NCBI RefSeq assembly: GCF_015644725.1
Contig: NZ_CP064795.1
Coordinates: 1,672,501 to 1,736,500 of the forward strand
From: Salinimonas marina
Lineage (GTDB): Bacteria > Pseudomonadota > Gammaproteobacteria > Enterobacterales > Alteromonadaceae
DNA: 64,000 bases
Reading direction: 5' to 3'
Part shown: piece by piece, positions 18,061 to 27,296 of the stretch
How positions within the stretch are numbered: position 1 is the stretch's first letter
Layout of the letters: every line of letters begins with the position of its first letter
Made by a program: the position numbers and the translations under genes
The notes under the pieces: model-generated
The model's input: the letters and a program-made list of their open reading frames with translations, nothing else
The model's database searches: none
What the model was told of the DNA's origin: nothing

Positions 18061-20630
18061 TCCTGGGCTCTTTTCTTCATGGCAGTACGGATAACCTCAG
18101 TTATCTCCTCACCCGTTGCCCCATTAGGCAACTCAATCTCATCCTTCCAGGTAGTGTGGAACAGTGACAACTCCCCACCTAATCCTACAGAGGGATGCTG
18201 TATTTCAGGTAGCTCCTGCCATTCCATACATTCGACCAGGTTCTTGTTTAGCCACTCCACTACCGGCACATCATCACGTACCATAAAGTACTGGGCATCG
18301 TGAATGTGGGCGATAGGTAGAATGTCGTAACGGAACTTTGAGTCGAAGACGCGTTCCTGTAGCTCAATACCTGCACGGTTGTTTAACAAACCATAGGACT
18401 GCCCTAAGGCATTACCTGCGGTCCGTGACTCTGCCTGTGCTTCGTAAGGAGTACGTTTATTCCCCATCAGGCATTGTTTAATGACCGGGGTTCTGACACG
18501 TAATCCAAAGGCCACACTGACATAACCATCCTGTGCAGCAGTATCCACCTTGGCTTTAACCCAGTTGTCCGAGTGTTCGTACAGTCTGTGGTAGTTGGCT
18601 TCAATGGACTTGGCTTCTGCTTCTGACAGGCCCAGGCCCATAAGACCGTGGTACGTCCCACCATAAGTCAGCAGAAACGTAGGTGCCTTAGATTTTTGGC
18701 GCAGATCAGGATAGAGTTTTTTGATGCTATTAATGGACTCAACATCATCAGCGTCAATATCTGGCATCTGGTTACCGAAATACCCATAGGCCCGTAGGCA
18801 GTGGCCATCAAATCCATCGGTGTATACCTTTAGTTTTTCTGGGTCGCGTGTGGTCAGTGCCGAAATTCGGTCTTCCAGTGACGCGAAATCCGCCCCCATG
18901 AACACCCAACCCGGAGGTGCTTTAAAGCACGACTTCACCAACTTAGAGTAGGTTGAGCCAGTGGATGGAATGTTTTGTAGGTTAGGACCAGAGGAACTAA
19001 GGCGCCCTGATACGGTACCACCCAGGTTGAAATTCCCATGCAGGTAGTGATGCCCATCTTCCTTAAGTACTGCTTTTTCAAAGGCAGCAATAAAGGTATT
19101 CAGAATTTTACCTGCATCAGAGTAATCAACGATGGTTTGGATCAACTCCTTGGTATCGTCCTTATGCGTCATACCATACATTTTCATCAGGGTGTCGCCG
19201 CCTACGGCCGGCGCACCAGAGTCCGTTTTATCAATGACCGGGTAACCCAGATAATCGTAAAAGAACTGTTGCATCTGCGGGTTACTGTTGGGGTTAAACA
19301 CCACATGGTGGAAGTCACTTAAGGGCTTGACCTTCTTTTTCAGTTTGGCGTTGGCCTTATCCATTTCCTGCTCACGCAGTAGATAGGTAAACTGCTGTAC
19401 ATCAGAGTGATTTTGGATGATGTCCTGGCACTGCTTAATCTTGGCTTCAAGCTCCTGTCTGGCGGCGTTTACCTGAGCCATATCCATAGGCATACCGGTC
19501 AATTCCATCTGCAGGATAACCCGTACAGACGGCTTAAAGATGCCTTCGTAGATTTCCATCTGACCGTCACGGCACATATTTTCGAAGTGTTTATTGAACA
19601 CGTACCAGGTGGCCAGGCAGTCTTTGAGTTGGTAGATCTCGAGATCTTCCTTGGACAGTTTGGTAATGTCCGTCACATCTTCGGCAAAGTTGCCGGCAAA
19701 TTCGTGTGACTGTTCTTTCAGGCTCAGTTTATTACCGGCACAGGAATTGGTGGCCAGATAGGTAATGAGCTTGGTGTCATGGAAGTCACGGGTCAGTACT
19801 TCGATACCGGCCTGCTTACCTTCTTCATCCAGTAAGTGCTGCATGAACAGGGTGTTCACCAGGATCTTCATATCGAAGTTGGCATTGTGATAAATCAGCG
19901 TACCGCGGTAGGTGTAGAAGAAATCTTTGAGCAACTGACGTACCTTACTGTTTGGCTCAGCGTAATCGTCACACCAGATCACCACACCGTTATGCTGGTC
20001 CCAGGCAAAGCCAATGGTAACCACACCGGTTTCCCAGAATTTCAGGCTCAGGGTTTCGGTGTCCACGGTCAGTGCGTCGTACTGTTTCAGCATCTCCAGG
20101 ATTTCGTATACCCAGTTCGCATCACGAATGTACTGGGCACTGTGAATGATATTGGTACCGATTTCCTGGTACTTACCCTTTAAGGCAGTGGCCAGGGTGT
20201 TCAGGCCCATATCCAGTTTGTCCTGTAGATCCGGATTGTAGAACAGCGCGGCATGGTTGACGCCCAGTACCACCTTCATATCGGTGAACCCATCAATGGC
20301 ACAGGGTAATACATAGCCGTGGTGCGGCTCGGCCTTACGTTCCTTGGTCAGGGTTTTAAAGTAGTTGGCATCGGCCACATACAGATACTCCACGCCCTGT
20401 TCCTTGAGGATGGGCAGCAGATCTTGTAAGTAGGCTTTCTGTAAGGATACTGGACATTTCCCCTTCGGTGCGTAAACCAAGTCAAAGGCAATAATGTCTT
20501 TAGACTTTAGTCCCTGCTCCTTTAGCGGCATGACATAGTGATTAGCCAGGTTGGTTTTATTTAGTGCCTGGCTTTTAATTAGAATAGCGACCCGGTAGGC
20601 CGTATTGTCCTGAAAGATAATGTGCTGCAT
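18051..20630 (-). CDS. Family A DNA polymerase with 3'-5' exonuclease (N4 gp39-like)
   Basis: 859 residues, close to N4 gp39. The exonuclease acidic pair is in LTVDTETLSLKFW (about residue 190). Polymerase motif A is MGADFASLED (about 580), motif B KSKAPTFLLTYGG (about 650) and motif C IAHIHDAQYF (about 775). The N-terminal 180 residues are specific to this phage group. It follows the gp38-like gene by two bases, the N4 order. Confidence 0.95.
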   Translation of the reverse strand: MQHIIFQDNTAYRVAILIKSQALNKTNLANHYVMPLKEQGLKSKDIIAFDLVYAPKGKCPVSLQKAYLQDLLPILKEQGVEYLYVADANYFKTLTKERKAEPHHGYVLPCAIDGFTDMKVVLGVNHAALFYNPDLQDKLDMGLNTLATALKGKYQEIGTNIIHSAQYIRDANWVYEILEMLKQYDALTVDTETLSLKFWETGVVTIGFAWDQHNGVVIWCDDYAEPNSKVRQLLKDFFYTYRGTLIYHNANFDMKILVNTLFMQHLLDEEGKQAGIEVLTRDFHDTKLITYLATNSCAGNKLSLKEQSHEFAGNFAEDVTDITKLSKEDLEIYQLKDCLATWYVFNKHFENMCRDGQMEIYEGIFKPSVRVILQMELTGMPMDMAQVNAARQELEAKIKQCQDIIQNHSDVQQFTYLLREQEMDKANAKLKKKVKPLSDFHHVVFNPNSNPQMQQFFYDYLGYPVIDKTDSGAPAVGGDTLMKMYGMTHKDDTKELIQTIVDYSDAGKILNTFIAAFEKAVLKEDGHHYLHGNFNLGGTVSGRLSSSGPNLQNIPSTGSTYSKLVKSCFKAPPGWVFMGADFASLEDRISALTTRDPEKLKVYTDGFDGHCLRAYGYFGNQMPDIDADDVESINSIKKLYPDLRQKSKAPTFLLTYGGTYHGLMGLGLSEAEAKSIEANYHRLYEHSDNWVKAKVDTAAQDGYVSVAFGLRVRTPVIKQCLMGNKRTPYEAQAESRTAGNALGQSYGLLNNRAGIELQERVFDSKFRYDILPIAHIHDAQYFMVRDDVPVVEWLNKNLVECMEWQELPEIQHPSVGLGGELSLFHTTWKDEIELPNGATGEEITEVIRTAMKKRAQDAA

Positions 20631-20632
20631 GG

Positions 20633-21142
20633 CTATGCCTTCATGGTATTAAGGACAAGCTGCAACTTAATCAGTTTGAGTTCTTCCTCATGTTGGTGTT
20701 TGAACTCATCAATGGCTTCCTGGGACAAGGTAGAGTAGTCCTCACCTTTATCCGGTAATGCGCTGTGAACGCAGTCGGGTAACAGGTGATACAAGTCAGC
20801 CACAGTTTTCATCTTATTAAGTGCAGCGATAATAACGCTCTCGGCGCTAAGCTGTCTGGCTTCGTGGCGTTGCCACTCATCCAAGTGGTCCGTGAACTCA
20901 TTGACCAGGGAGGGGTGCAAGGGTTTAAACTTAAACCCTGGCGCCTTCACATTTTGGTGACTGTACGCTTCACGTTTATAGCGAAAGCCTGCCAGTGTAC
21001 CGGTAAGTTCCCGGTGCTTTAGGGCAACCCGGTCAATGATGTTTTGTTTGGATTCATTGAAGGCGTTTAGGATTAAATCCGCCACGCCGTTCTTAATGTT
21101 TATTGCAAAATAACGTGAGTAGTTAGGCTGAGACTCGTACAT
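20633..21142 (-). CDS. N4 gp38-like replication-region protein
   Basis: 169 residues from ATG 21142 (MYESQPNYSRYF), which has GGGAGA eight bases upstream; the longer frame to 21238 lies inside the helicase gene. No catalytic motif recognised. Its position between helicase and DNA polymerase matches N4 gp38. Confidence 0.65.
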   Translation of the reverse strand: MYESQPNYSRYFAINIKNGVADLILNAFNESKQNIIDRVALKHRELTGTLAGFRYKREAYSHQNVKAPGFKFKPLHPSLVNEFTDHLDEWQRHEARQLSAESVIIAALNKMKTVADLYHLLPDCVHSALPDKGEDYSTLSQEAIDEFKHQHEEELKLIKLQLVLNTMKA

Positions 21143-22412
21143 CTGTTTCTCCCATATAGTGTGATGGCAATTCCCCACACATAATGACCTCCTTAGAGGC
21201 ACGGGAAACCGCGACGTAAAGTAATCTGGCAGTAGCATCAGCGTCCCGGCACGTACCGATATCAGTCAGGTCAATGAAGACCTTTCCATAGGTAGAGCCT
21301 TGTGACTTGTGTACTGTAGAGGAATAAGCCGGGCGTAAATCGCCCCAGTGATCCTTGATGTAAAAGTAATCCTGCCATTCTTTCTTACTGGCCAGATTTT
21401 TAAGCAGCATTTTCACCTTCCAGTGTTCTCTGGGAACGAATAGCTGAGTACCGAGTTGTAAGGTGACAAGATGACCATCAATACCTTTCTCTACACACGG
21501 CTCCGCTTTCAGAACCTTTACCACCCGGTCAGTGGAGTAGACTATTTCAGCGGATTTGGGGCGTATAATGGGCTTATTGGTAATCACATGTTCACCAGGA
21601 CTAAGAGGATCGTTTATGCCTCGAAGGTCACTGATGATTTCGTTGTAAGTAGCTACCCGGTTATTAGTCCATGCCAATACCTTGGCTGACTCATCGGCCC
21701 GGTAGTTCTGGTGGGTAAATGCCTGTTGGATTTCCTGCCCAAAGTCCTCTGGAGATACCCGCCGTACCTGTTGACCATCGACAGTTGGTGGTAAGAACTT
21801 ACCCGTGAATACTGAGTTACGGTACTGCGCGGCAAGGTCAGAGATAGGTCCGTCATGGCGCATGATTTCCGTAAGCTGGGTGGTACGTAATCCCTGACCA
21901 AAAATAGGTGACACACTCGACTTCACATTAATCAACTGCGCCGGGTCACCCATGTAAACAATCTTACAGTTACGGGTCTGGTTTTTGATGTGTGCTTTCA
22001 TTTCATTATCAATGAAACTGGCTTCATCAATGAAAATCAGCTCGTTTTCTCGAACCTGAGCGTGAGACGCTAAACTAAGGTAAGTCCCGCCGGTACTATA
22101 ACAATTCCGTAAAACCAATTGTAAGTGCGAGTGAATTGTCAGTGGATCGGTTCCCATAGACTGGGCCAGCACCGTTGCGGCCTTTCGGGTCGTGGCAGTA
22201 ACTGCAATCTGGGAGAATTCTGGAAGTTTAGCCCCCAGCATAGAGGCAGAGACAGAGTACTTATCATAATTGTCGATAAGGTGTTTTACTAATGTGGTTT
22301 TACCGGTACCGGCAAAACCTTCGATTACAAATTCCACTGCCTCTGGGTCTACCAGAAAGCGTAGAAAAGCGGTGACCGCCTGTTTCTGGCAGTCATTTAA
22401 GTTAATGGACAT
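21123..22412 (-). CDS. Dda-like superfamily 1 DNA helicase (N4 gp37-like)
   Basis: 429 residues from ATG 22412 (MSINLNDCQKQAV). Motif I GFAGTGKTTLVKH, motif II LIFIDEASFID, motif III MGDPAQL, and the C-terminal SF1 motifs STVHKSQGSTYGKVF and LLYVAVSRASKEV are all present. Unwinds DNA at the phage fork. Position before gp38- and DNA polymerase-like genes equals N4. Confidence 0.93.
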   Translation of the reverse strand: MSINLNDCQKQAVTAFLRFLVDPEAVEFVIEGFAGTGKTTLVKHLIDNYDKYSVSASMLGAKLPEFSQIAVTATTRKAATVLAQSMGTDPLTIHSHLQLVLRNCYSTGGTYLSLASHAQVRENELIFIDEASFIDNEMKAHIKNQTRNCKIVYMGDPAQLINVKSSVSPIFGQGLRTTQLTEIMRHDGPISDLAAQYRNSVFTGKFLPPTVDGQQVRRVSPEDFGQEIQQAFTHQNYRADESAKVLAWTNNRVATYNEIISDLRGINDPLSPGEHVITNKPIIRPKSAEIVYSTDRVVKVLKAEPCVEKGIDGHLVTLQLGTQLFVPREHWKVKMLLKNLASKKEWQDYFYIKDHWGDLRPAYSSTVHKSQGSTYGKVFIDLTDIGTCRDADATARLLYVAVSRASKEVIMCGELPSHYMGETDVRVSA

Positions 22413-22425
22413 GAGTATTCTCGAA

Positions 22426-22484
22426 TAAAAAAGCTGTAGAGGGCAAATGTGTGAGAATGAGGGATATCTCATCCCCCCTACAGC
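22426..22484 (-). terminator. Long-stem terminator upstream of helicase
   Basis: GCTGTAG ... CTACAGC with an inner GATGAG/CTCATT-type helix, then six T on the minus strand. It ends the transcript of the preceding small membrane protein gene. Confidence 0.6.
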
Positions 22485-22490
22485 GAAAAC

Positions 22491-22787
22491 TTAGGCGAAG
22501 GTAAGGTAGAAGGTAATACCTATTAGAGCGCCGACGATGCCGGCAATAACGCCATGAAGATTGTCTTTCTTGTGAAGGGCATCAAGCATCGCACTACGAT
22601 ACGTAACACGAAGGTCATCCAGGTGCCAGCCTTGTAGTGTTGATTCCAAATGGCGAAACGCCACCTGATAACTGATCCCTGCTTTTTGGGATAACTTTTT
22701 AGCCTGTTGAGCGCTGATGACTTTAATCATGGTGTCACGGTCCACAGATAGCGAACGCCGGTAAATCGCTTTTTGGTACTTATTCAA
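22491..22787 (-). CDS. Small membrane-anchored phage protein (98 aa)
   Basis: A basic helical N-terminal part (LSQKAGISYQVAFRHLE) and a C-terminal transmembrane helix (residues 78-97). Overlaps the VWA gene stop, so it is translationally coupled. Function unknown. Confidence 0.65.
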   Translation of the reverse strand: MNKYQKAIYRRSLSVDRDTMIKVISAQQAKKLSQKAGISYQVAFRHLESTLQGWHLDDLRVTYRSAMLDALHKKDNLHGVIAGIVGALIGITFYLTFA

Positions 22788-23892
22788 AGGGAATCACCTT
22801 TCCTTTCCGTGGTTTAAATGGGTAATTGCCCTCAATGATCCAGAACACAGGGATACCGCCAGGTATCCGGTGTTGCGGTAAGTCAAAGCACCCATCGGTG
22901 AAGACCACTAAGGTCTTTGGTTTATTTTGCTCTACCCAGTCGAACACAGGTTCAATACAGGTACCACCTCCACCAGTAAACTTAAGGCCAAGAATGTCCT
23001 TGGCTTCGGTGATGGTGTATTCATTTGCCACTCTCGTATCAAAGGAAATGACACGGGTACGTTTGGGTTGAAGGCGTTTATGAATCTGATGTATCTCAGA
23101 AATGAACTGATCAAACTGAGGCTGAGTAATTGACCCTGAAATATCCACCGCCACTGCGATTTCACCCAGTGAGTCTGCGTACATGGACGGTAAGTGATAC
23201 TCGGGGAAGAAGCGCCTGGATGGACGCCTGAATGAATAATCAGTCTGTGCCATCTCACTGAACACATTGTTTAGTATCCGATGCCAGGGCAGTTTAGGTT
23301 TCACCATGCTATCGAGAAATATTTCTACTTCGCCTGGCACCGTACCCCATTGGTCTTCGGTTTTGGCTCGCATGGCTGCCTTAATGACGGTAGCAGCCAC
23401 TTCGTCAGCCACACCTTGGACTGTCTCAGCATCCCCCTCAACTTGCTCCATATCATCAGGACAATCCGGTAAATCTTCTTCCCGTTCATTTTCAAGTAAG
23501 GCGTACACTTCATCGGAAGTCATACCGCGGTAGGCTTCATCGTGCAAACCCCCTTTAGGCATAGTCATGCCTGTCTGAATCAGGGTGTCATTGATTACAT
23601 AGTCGGTGGCGATATTCCATAAACGGAAGTTACGATCACCGACTCGGGTCATGTGCTGAAACGCCACATGGTAGGCTTCGTGGGCCAACAGGAAAATACG
23701 TTCCTCTTTGGATAATCCCATGAAGAACTGTGGACTCACCCGAAGGTGTACCCCGTTCGTACATGCCGTAGGGATGGTGTCATCCCATGAGAACCGCAAA
23801 CTGAACAGAATGGTTGTGATAAACACACTGTCAGGGCGTGAAATCAATTGGATTTTAGCGGCGTCCATCGCCGTATCGTGTTCAGTCTGCAT
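22780..23892 (-). CDS. VWA-domain protein with metallopeptidase-like motif (N4 gp25-like)
   Basis: 370 residues of the DUF2201 kind. The N-terminal domain carries the HExxH motif LLAHEAYHVAFQHM (about residue 70), and the C-terminal von Willebrand A domain has the MIDAS motif VAVDISGSI plus a later VVFTDGC. MoxR ATPases usually work with such VWA partners as chaperone or metal-insertion pairs. Phage N4 has the same pair (gp24/gp25) with an unclear role. Lies nine bases after the ATPase gene. Confidence 0.88.
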   Translation of the reverse strand: MQTEHDTAMDAAKIQLISRPDSVFITTILFSLRFSWDDTIPTACTNGVHLRVSPQFFMGLSKEERIFLLAHEAYHVAFQHMTRVGDRNFRLWNIATDYVINDTLIQTGMTMPKGGLHDEAYRGMTSDEVYALLENEREEDLPDCPDDMEQVEGDAETVQGVADEVAATVIKAAMRAKTEDQWGTVPGEVEIFLDSMVKPKLPWHRILNNVFSEMAQTDYSFRRPSRRFFPEYHLPSMYADSLGEIAVAVDISGSITQPQFDQFISEIHQIHKRLQPKRTRVISFDTRVANEYTITEAKDILGLKFTGGGGTCIEPVFDWVEQNKPKTLVVFTDGCFDLPQHRIPGGIPVFWIIEGNYPFKPRKGKVIPFE

Positions 23893-23900
23893 ATTTGTTC

Positions 23901-24914
23901 CTACAGCAGTTGTGCCAACTCGGTGGCTTTTTCCATGAATGCGTCATGCCCCATGATTTTTGGGAAACGGCGTGACATATCTTTAATCGTGATGACCTGG
24001 AACTCTTTGGGTAACCGGTCTGTGTACTTCAATAGAGCGGATACATTCGCCTCACAGACGTTTTCTGCCAATACCCCGGCCATTGCATACAATGTCCCTG
24101 GATCATCAGGTAATGCCGCTGAGGTGGGCGAGGATTCGATCTTATTAATGTCCGGCAGGCGGTCGAAGATCTTAGTGAATTGGTAGAACTCATTTGCTGG
24201 ACCTTCACCGATAACACCTGCCAATAAATTGACGCGGTTATACGGGATGGAGTCCCAGTTACGGATTAACCGACTGGCGAATGCCCAGGTACGAGGACAG
24301 GCAAACGTCTTATCGCTGTGGTCCGGGTCAAACAGGTGAAGGTTCTTTGGACGAAAACCAATGTACGAGGTTATACGATAATCAATATCGTTATTCTGTG
24401 CCCATTCAATCCAGTCTTTACTGTCTGGTTGCAGTTCCATATGAACCAAGCGAGATTGAGTTGCGGTACTCAGGCGGTTCACAATCGCACCGTCAGTTTC
24501 CAGATTACCTGCACAGATAATGGCTACGTTAGGGTGCAACTTCTTATTGCCTACGGCTTTATCCAGCGTAATTTTATACGCTGCCGCTTGTACCGAAGTC
24601 GGGGCACTGTTCATCTCATCAAGGAACAATAACCAGCCGTCTTTACCTTCGGGTAATTCATCCCCTTCCAGTGGAAATGTATCCATTGGCTTATACCCGG
24701 CGCGTTCACCGGTAATAGTAGGAAAACCATTCAAATCAGTTGGGTCACACTGACTTAATCGCAGGTCGATGACCTGCAGGTTAAACTGGCGGGCCACTTG
24801 TAAAACAATATCTGATTTACCGATACCAGGTGAGCCGTGGATCATAGGAACCAGACGGGCTTTTAAGGCATCTACAAGGTATTCGGTGGCTACACTGGGT
24901 TTAACAGCGTCCAT
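23901..24914 (-). CDS. MoxR-type AAA+ ATPase (N4 gp24-like)
   Basis: 337 residues. Walker A GSPGIGKSDIV near residue 27, Walker B WLLFLDEMNSAP, sensor-1 CAGNLETDGA. Pairs with the VWA protein encoded next. The leader holds a perfect 7-bp hairpin with loop GGA, the same loop as in N4 early promoter P2. Confidence 0.9.
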   Translation of the reverse strand: MDAVKPSVATEYLVDALKARLVPMIHGSPGIGKSDIVLQVARQFNLQVIDLRLSQCDPTDLNGFPTITGERAGYKPMDTFPLEGDELPEGKDGWLLFLDEMNSAPTSVQAAAYKITLDKAVGNKKLHPNVAIICAGNLETDGAIVNRLSTATQSRLVHMELQPDSKDWIEWAQNNDIDYRITSYIGFRPKNLHLFDPDHSDKTFACPRTWAFASRLIRNWDSIPYNRVNLLAGVIGEGPANEFYQFTKIFDRLPDINKIESSPTSAALPDDPGTLYAMAGVLAENVCEANVSALLKYTDRLPKEFQVITIKDMSRRFPKIMGHDAFMEKATELAQLL

Positions 24915-24946
24915 AAATAACGTCCTTATTTTTAAAAGAGGGCAAG

Positions 24947-24963
24947 AACTGGCGGAGCCAGTT
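24947..24963 (-). promoter_or_regulatory. N4-type hairpin promoter candidate (AACTGGC-GGA-GCCAGTT)
   Basis: A 7-bp stem, 3-nt loop, centred 41 bases before the MoxR start. The plus strand would be the template and its loop GGA has the central purine seen at N4 virion-polymerase promoters. With +1 about 11 bases from the loop centre, the leader would be about 30 nt. Confidence 0.45.
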
Positions 24964-25135
24964 ATATTGAAATACGGGTAAATTCACACTTGGCGGATAG
25001 CGCCATTACCAAGTGGTGTTCCATCGACAGGTAGGTATCAAACTGGTCAATGGCCTGGGTCAGCGTTACGGCGCCCAGGGTTTCAAATTCAATTTGCTGG
25101 CCGTCTATCACGGCTTTGCACAGATACTCGGTCAT
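24962..25135 (-). CDS. Hypothetical phage protein (57 aa)
   Basis: ATG 25135 (MTEYLCKAVIDGQQ) follows AGAGG at six bases. Reads as a short beta-rich protein; no family recognised. Overlaps the end of the dNMP kinase gene by 47 bases. Confidence 0.6.
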   Translation of the reverse strand: MTEYLCKAVIDGQQIEFETLGAVTLTQAIDQFDTYLSMEHHLVMALSAKCEFTRISI

Positions 25136-25724
25136 GGTTGGCCTCTGCAGTAGGGCGGTCATACTTGGCCAGAATGTCCCGGAACACGGTGTTCAGGTGG
25201 ATTTCGTATGTCGCATCGAAGTTGTTGGGGATCAGGTAATCAAAGCCATAGGTGCTGATACCAGCTTCTGAGGCATGATCATCCCGGGTCATGTGCTTAA
25301 TGGTCGGGTGAATACAGGCAATGTGGCCACGTTCGTTCTGGCGAACCAGGGCAGCTTCATTGTCAAAGCGCACATCAGTGACCAGTACAATGTCCACGGC
25401 AGTGGTGTCAATTTGCTCCTGTGCCCGGATAAGCCAGAGATTCTGGTTGATCATATCCCGGCCCCAGTCGGTGCCCAGGGTCTGCATCAAGCGCCGGGGT
25501 GTCACCCCGTAGCGCGGGTCCACAGTGTTCTTGGCTTCTTCAGTTTCAAACTGACTTGGCTGCATACCCAAACCCACAATCAGCATTTGCTTGATGGGAT
25601 CGGCAAAGGCCACTTCGCAGGTGAACAGGTGCATCTTGTTCGCCAGTCGTCGAATGACATCGGCGCCGTAGTTCTTCCCGGACTGTTTGGCCCCGGAGAT
25701 ACCGATTACGATGGGCTTGCTCAT
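25089..25724 (-). CDS. Deoxynucleoside monophosphate kinase (T4 gp1/T5 dnk type)
   Basis: 211 residues. P-loop variant GISGAKQSGKNYGADV, LMQTLGTDWGRDMI and VLVTDVRFDNEA match phage dNMP kinases, which phosphorylate dTMP, dGMP and similar to diphosphates. Supports phage DNA synthesis with ThyX and the dUTPases. The start lies inside the 3' part of the preceding frame. Confidence 0.88.
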   Translation of the reverse strand: MSKPIVIGISGAKQSGKNYGADVIRRLANKMHLFTCEVAFADPIKQMLIVGLGMQPSQFETEEAKNTVDPRYGVTPRRLMQTLGTDWGRDMINQNLWLIRAQEQIDTTAVDIVLVTDVRFDNEAALVRQNERGHIACIHPTIKHMTRDDHASEAGISTYGFDYLIPNNFDATYEIHLNTVFRDILAKYDRPTAEANHDRVSVQSRDRRPAN

Positions 25725-25992
25725 TCCACCGCCCGAAGTTCAGGCTGACAACGCGCATAACGTCTTCAGGCTCATGCTCTGTCTCATCTATGTTATCAAT
25801 GACCTTGTAACCACTTTCGCTGTATGAGGACTCAACGAGGGAGGCAATGTCCACCTCGTCAACCATGATGGCTTGCTGGGTTCCGACGCGGTCACCAAAA
25901 CTGACATTTGAGACAACCAACATATCATCCTCAAATAAATCCAGTTTTTCTTTAAGCTCGCCTACTGTTAGGCAGTCAGTGTTAATTTGCAT
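25546..25992 (-). CDS. Hypothetical phage protein, probably frameshifted at its end
   Basis: The first 90 codons (MQINTDCLTVGELKEKL...DVMRVVSLNF) look like a normal acidic phage protein. The frame then runs 179 bases into the dNMP kinase gene, giving an arginine-rich tail of unlikely composition. One extra base in the GGGCGG stretch near 25733 would end it at a TGA overlapping the kinase ATG. Either a rare long overlap or a frameshift/sequencing error. Confidence 0.6.
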   Translation of the reverse strand: MQINTDCLTVGELKEKLDLFEDDMLVVSNVSFGDRVGTQQAIMVDEVDIASLVESSYSESGYKVIDNIDETEHEPEDVMRVVSLNFGRWNEQAHRNRYLRGQTVREELRRRCHSTTGEQDAPVHLRSGLCRSHQANADCGFGYAAKSV

Positions 25993-26003
25993 GTATACTC
26001 CAA

Positions 26004-26035
26004 ATAAAAAAGCCAGCTATTAAGCCGGCTTTTTC
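26004..26035 (-). terminator. Terminator
   Basis: AAAGCCGGCTTAATAGCTGGCTTTTTT on the minus strand: paired GCCGGCT/AGCTGGC with a T run. Placed after the frameshifted small gene 26020-26258, whose stop it overlaps. Confidence 0.8.
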
Positions 26036-26258
26036 GGTTGTTTGTGTAAAGCGTCTGCGTGGGGCATGATCTTCTCAATGAAGTCGATGGCCTCATCCAA
26101 GCTCGGATTTTCTTTGGTTAGGTGTGGATGGTGGGCACGGTCGTAGCTTCGAGGCCCGAGCCGTAGAACGTGTCCATCTCTAGCCGTTGTTCTGCAGCTT
26201 TGGCAATACGCAGCGCGTCAACGATTAATTGCAACAGGGTTTTTGGTTCATTGCTCAT
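26020..26258 (-). pseudogene. Small phage gene broken by a frameshift
   Basis: ATG 26258 opens a 46-codon frame ([20 protein letters not shown]) stopping at 26118. In another frame a convincing protein tail follows: RDGHVLRLGPRSYDRAHHPH, then SLDEAIDFIEKIMPHADAL, stopping at 26020, with no start codon of its own. The two parts probably formed one protein of about 75 residues. A related tail (LVDAIDFITKLQPHAERV) occurs in a second broken gene at 30214-30379. Confidence 0.5.
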
Positions 26259-26700
26259 TGGCTTGCTCCTTCTCGTTTAACCATTCACGCACCGCTTTCA
26301 TAAACTCCAGGGCATCGGCAGACGATGGGTTATGTCTTGCTACGTGACTCATATTGCACAACCGCTCGGGCATGCCCGCTGCTCGTGCGGCCCTCCGGCG
26401 AGATAAATAACAAGACCCAGCTATGGCGAGACTGACCCTCTCGAACGTTTCCGTAGCTAACCCCGCCCAAAGCTCCCAAGGACGGGCTTTTTTAGACCCA
26501 CTTACCGCAAGTACCTCATCGTCTACCGACGCATAGCCCAGAATGCAGGCTGCTGTGCCACAGTTGTGGACGGTCCAGTCTGACGGGAAGGCATCTACGG
26601 GTGGGTTGCTCCAGTAGTGGCGCATACGTAACCGAAGGTTGTTTTCTACGACCTTCCCCATCGTGCCGATGATTGCTTCTAAAAGAGGGAACTTAGCCAT
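26248..26700 (-). CDS. Hypothetical phage protein (150 aa)
   Basis: Starts [15 protein letters not shown] with AAGGA upstream. The centre has [15 protein letters not shown], similar in feel to small phage proteins of unknown role, and the C-terminus is an amphipathic helix rich in E and K. Overlaps csrA by 22 bases. Confidence 0.65.
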   Translation of the reverse strand: MAKFPLLEAIIGTMGKVVENNLRLRMRHYWSNPPVDAFPSDWTVHNCGTAACILGYASVDDEVLAVSGSKKARPWELWAGLATETFERVSLAIAGSCYLSRRRAARAAGMPERLCNMSHVARHNPSSADALEFMKAVREWLNEKEQANEQ

Positions 26701-26876
26701 TGGTTTTTTCCTTTTTCATCCTGAATGCGCTTATGAATTTCTTCTCGGTGTACCGTTACTTCTTTCGGTGCAGTAACACCTACACGAACTTGGTTACCTT
26801 TGACACCGCAGATGGTGACTTCGATATCGCCATTGATTACTAATTTTTCACCGATACGGCGGGTGAGAATCAACAT
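26679..26876 (-). CDS. csrA: Carbon storage regulator CsrA (phage-encoded)
   Basis: 65 residues and almost the E. coli sequence pattern: [42 protein letters not shown]. The RNA-contact residues near L4 and R44 (VHREEI) are kept. CsrA binds GGA motifs in mRNA leaders and blocks or changes translation. Preceded by its own terminator-isolated start region. It could reprogram host carbon and motility genes, or act on phage leaders. Confidence 0.95.
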   Translation of the reverse strand: MLILTRRIGEKLVINGDIEVTICGVKGNQVRVGVTAPKEVTVHREEIHKRIQDEKGKNQWLSSLF

Positions 26877-26912
26877 GTTATTTCCTTATTTTTTGGTTGT
26901 GTCGAATCAAAT

Positions 26913-26939
26913 AAAAAGCCAGCTTAATAGCTGGCTTTT
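26913..26939 (-). terminator. Terminator after the adhesin cassette
   Basis: AAAAGCCAGCTATTAAGCTGGCTTTTTATT on the minus strand: stem GCCAGCT/AGCTGGC and T run, between the 113-aa gene and csrA. Confidence 0.8.
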
Positions 26940-26954
26940 GGTTGAATGGGTTAA

Positions 26955-27296
26955 TTATTCAGTGGGTGGCGCGTCGGTTGAGTAACGTGACTCTTTCAAG
27001 TAGCGGCCTTGCTGCACGGACACAATCACTTCTCGGGTGGTATCTACCGGCCGGGTCGAGTCGTACAGGGCATCAAAATCCTTGTAGGTTTGTTGGCCTT
27101 CTTGCGGGTCGGACTCAACCAGCACACTAGCAGATAAATCTACACATGTCGGATGCGCCTCGCCGGTCAACTGCTCATGTGACATAGGAAACAAATAGTG
27201 TTCCCCATATTGCGCGGCACTTGGGTATGCGGCTAGCATCGTGTCACGCTGTGGTGAAGGGATCGTTTTAGAATAGACTGCGTAAACCTTGGTCAT
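26955..27296 (-). CDS. Hypothetical protein of adhesin cassette (113 aa)
   Basis: Coupled to the large lectin-like gene by ATGA overlap. No domain recognised. Small proteins placed behind a fibre gene are often fibre-assembly factors, so that role is possible. Confidence 0.6.
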   Translation of the reverse strand: MTKVYAVYSKTIPSPQRDTMLAAYPSAAQYGEHYLFPMSHEQLTGEAHPTCVDLSASVLVESDPQEGQQTYKDFDALYDSTRPVDTTREVIVSVQQGRYLKESRYSTDAPPTE

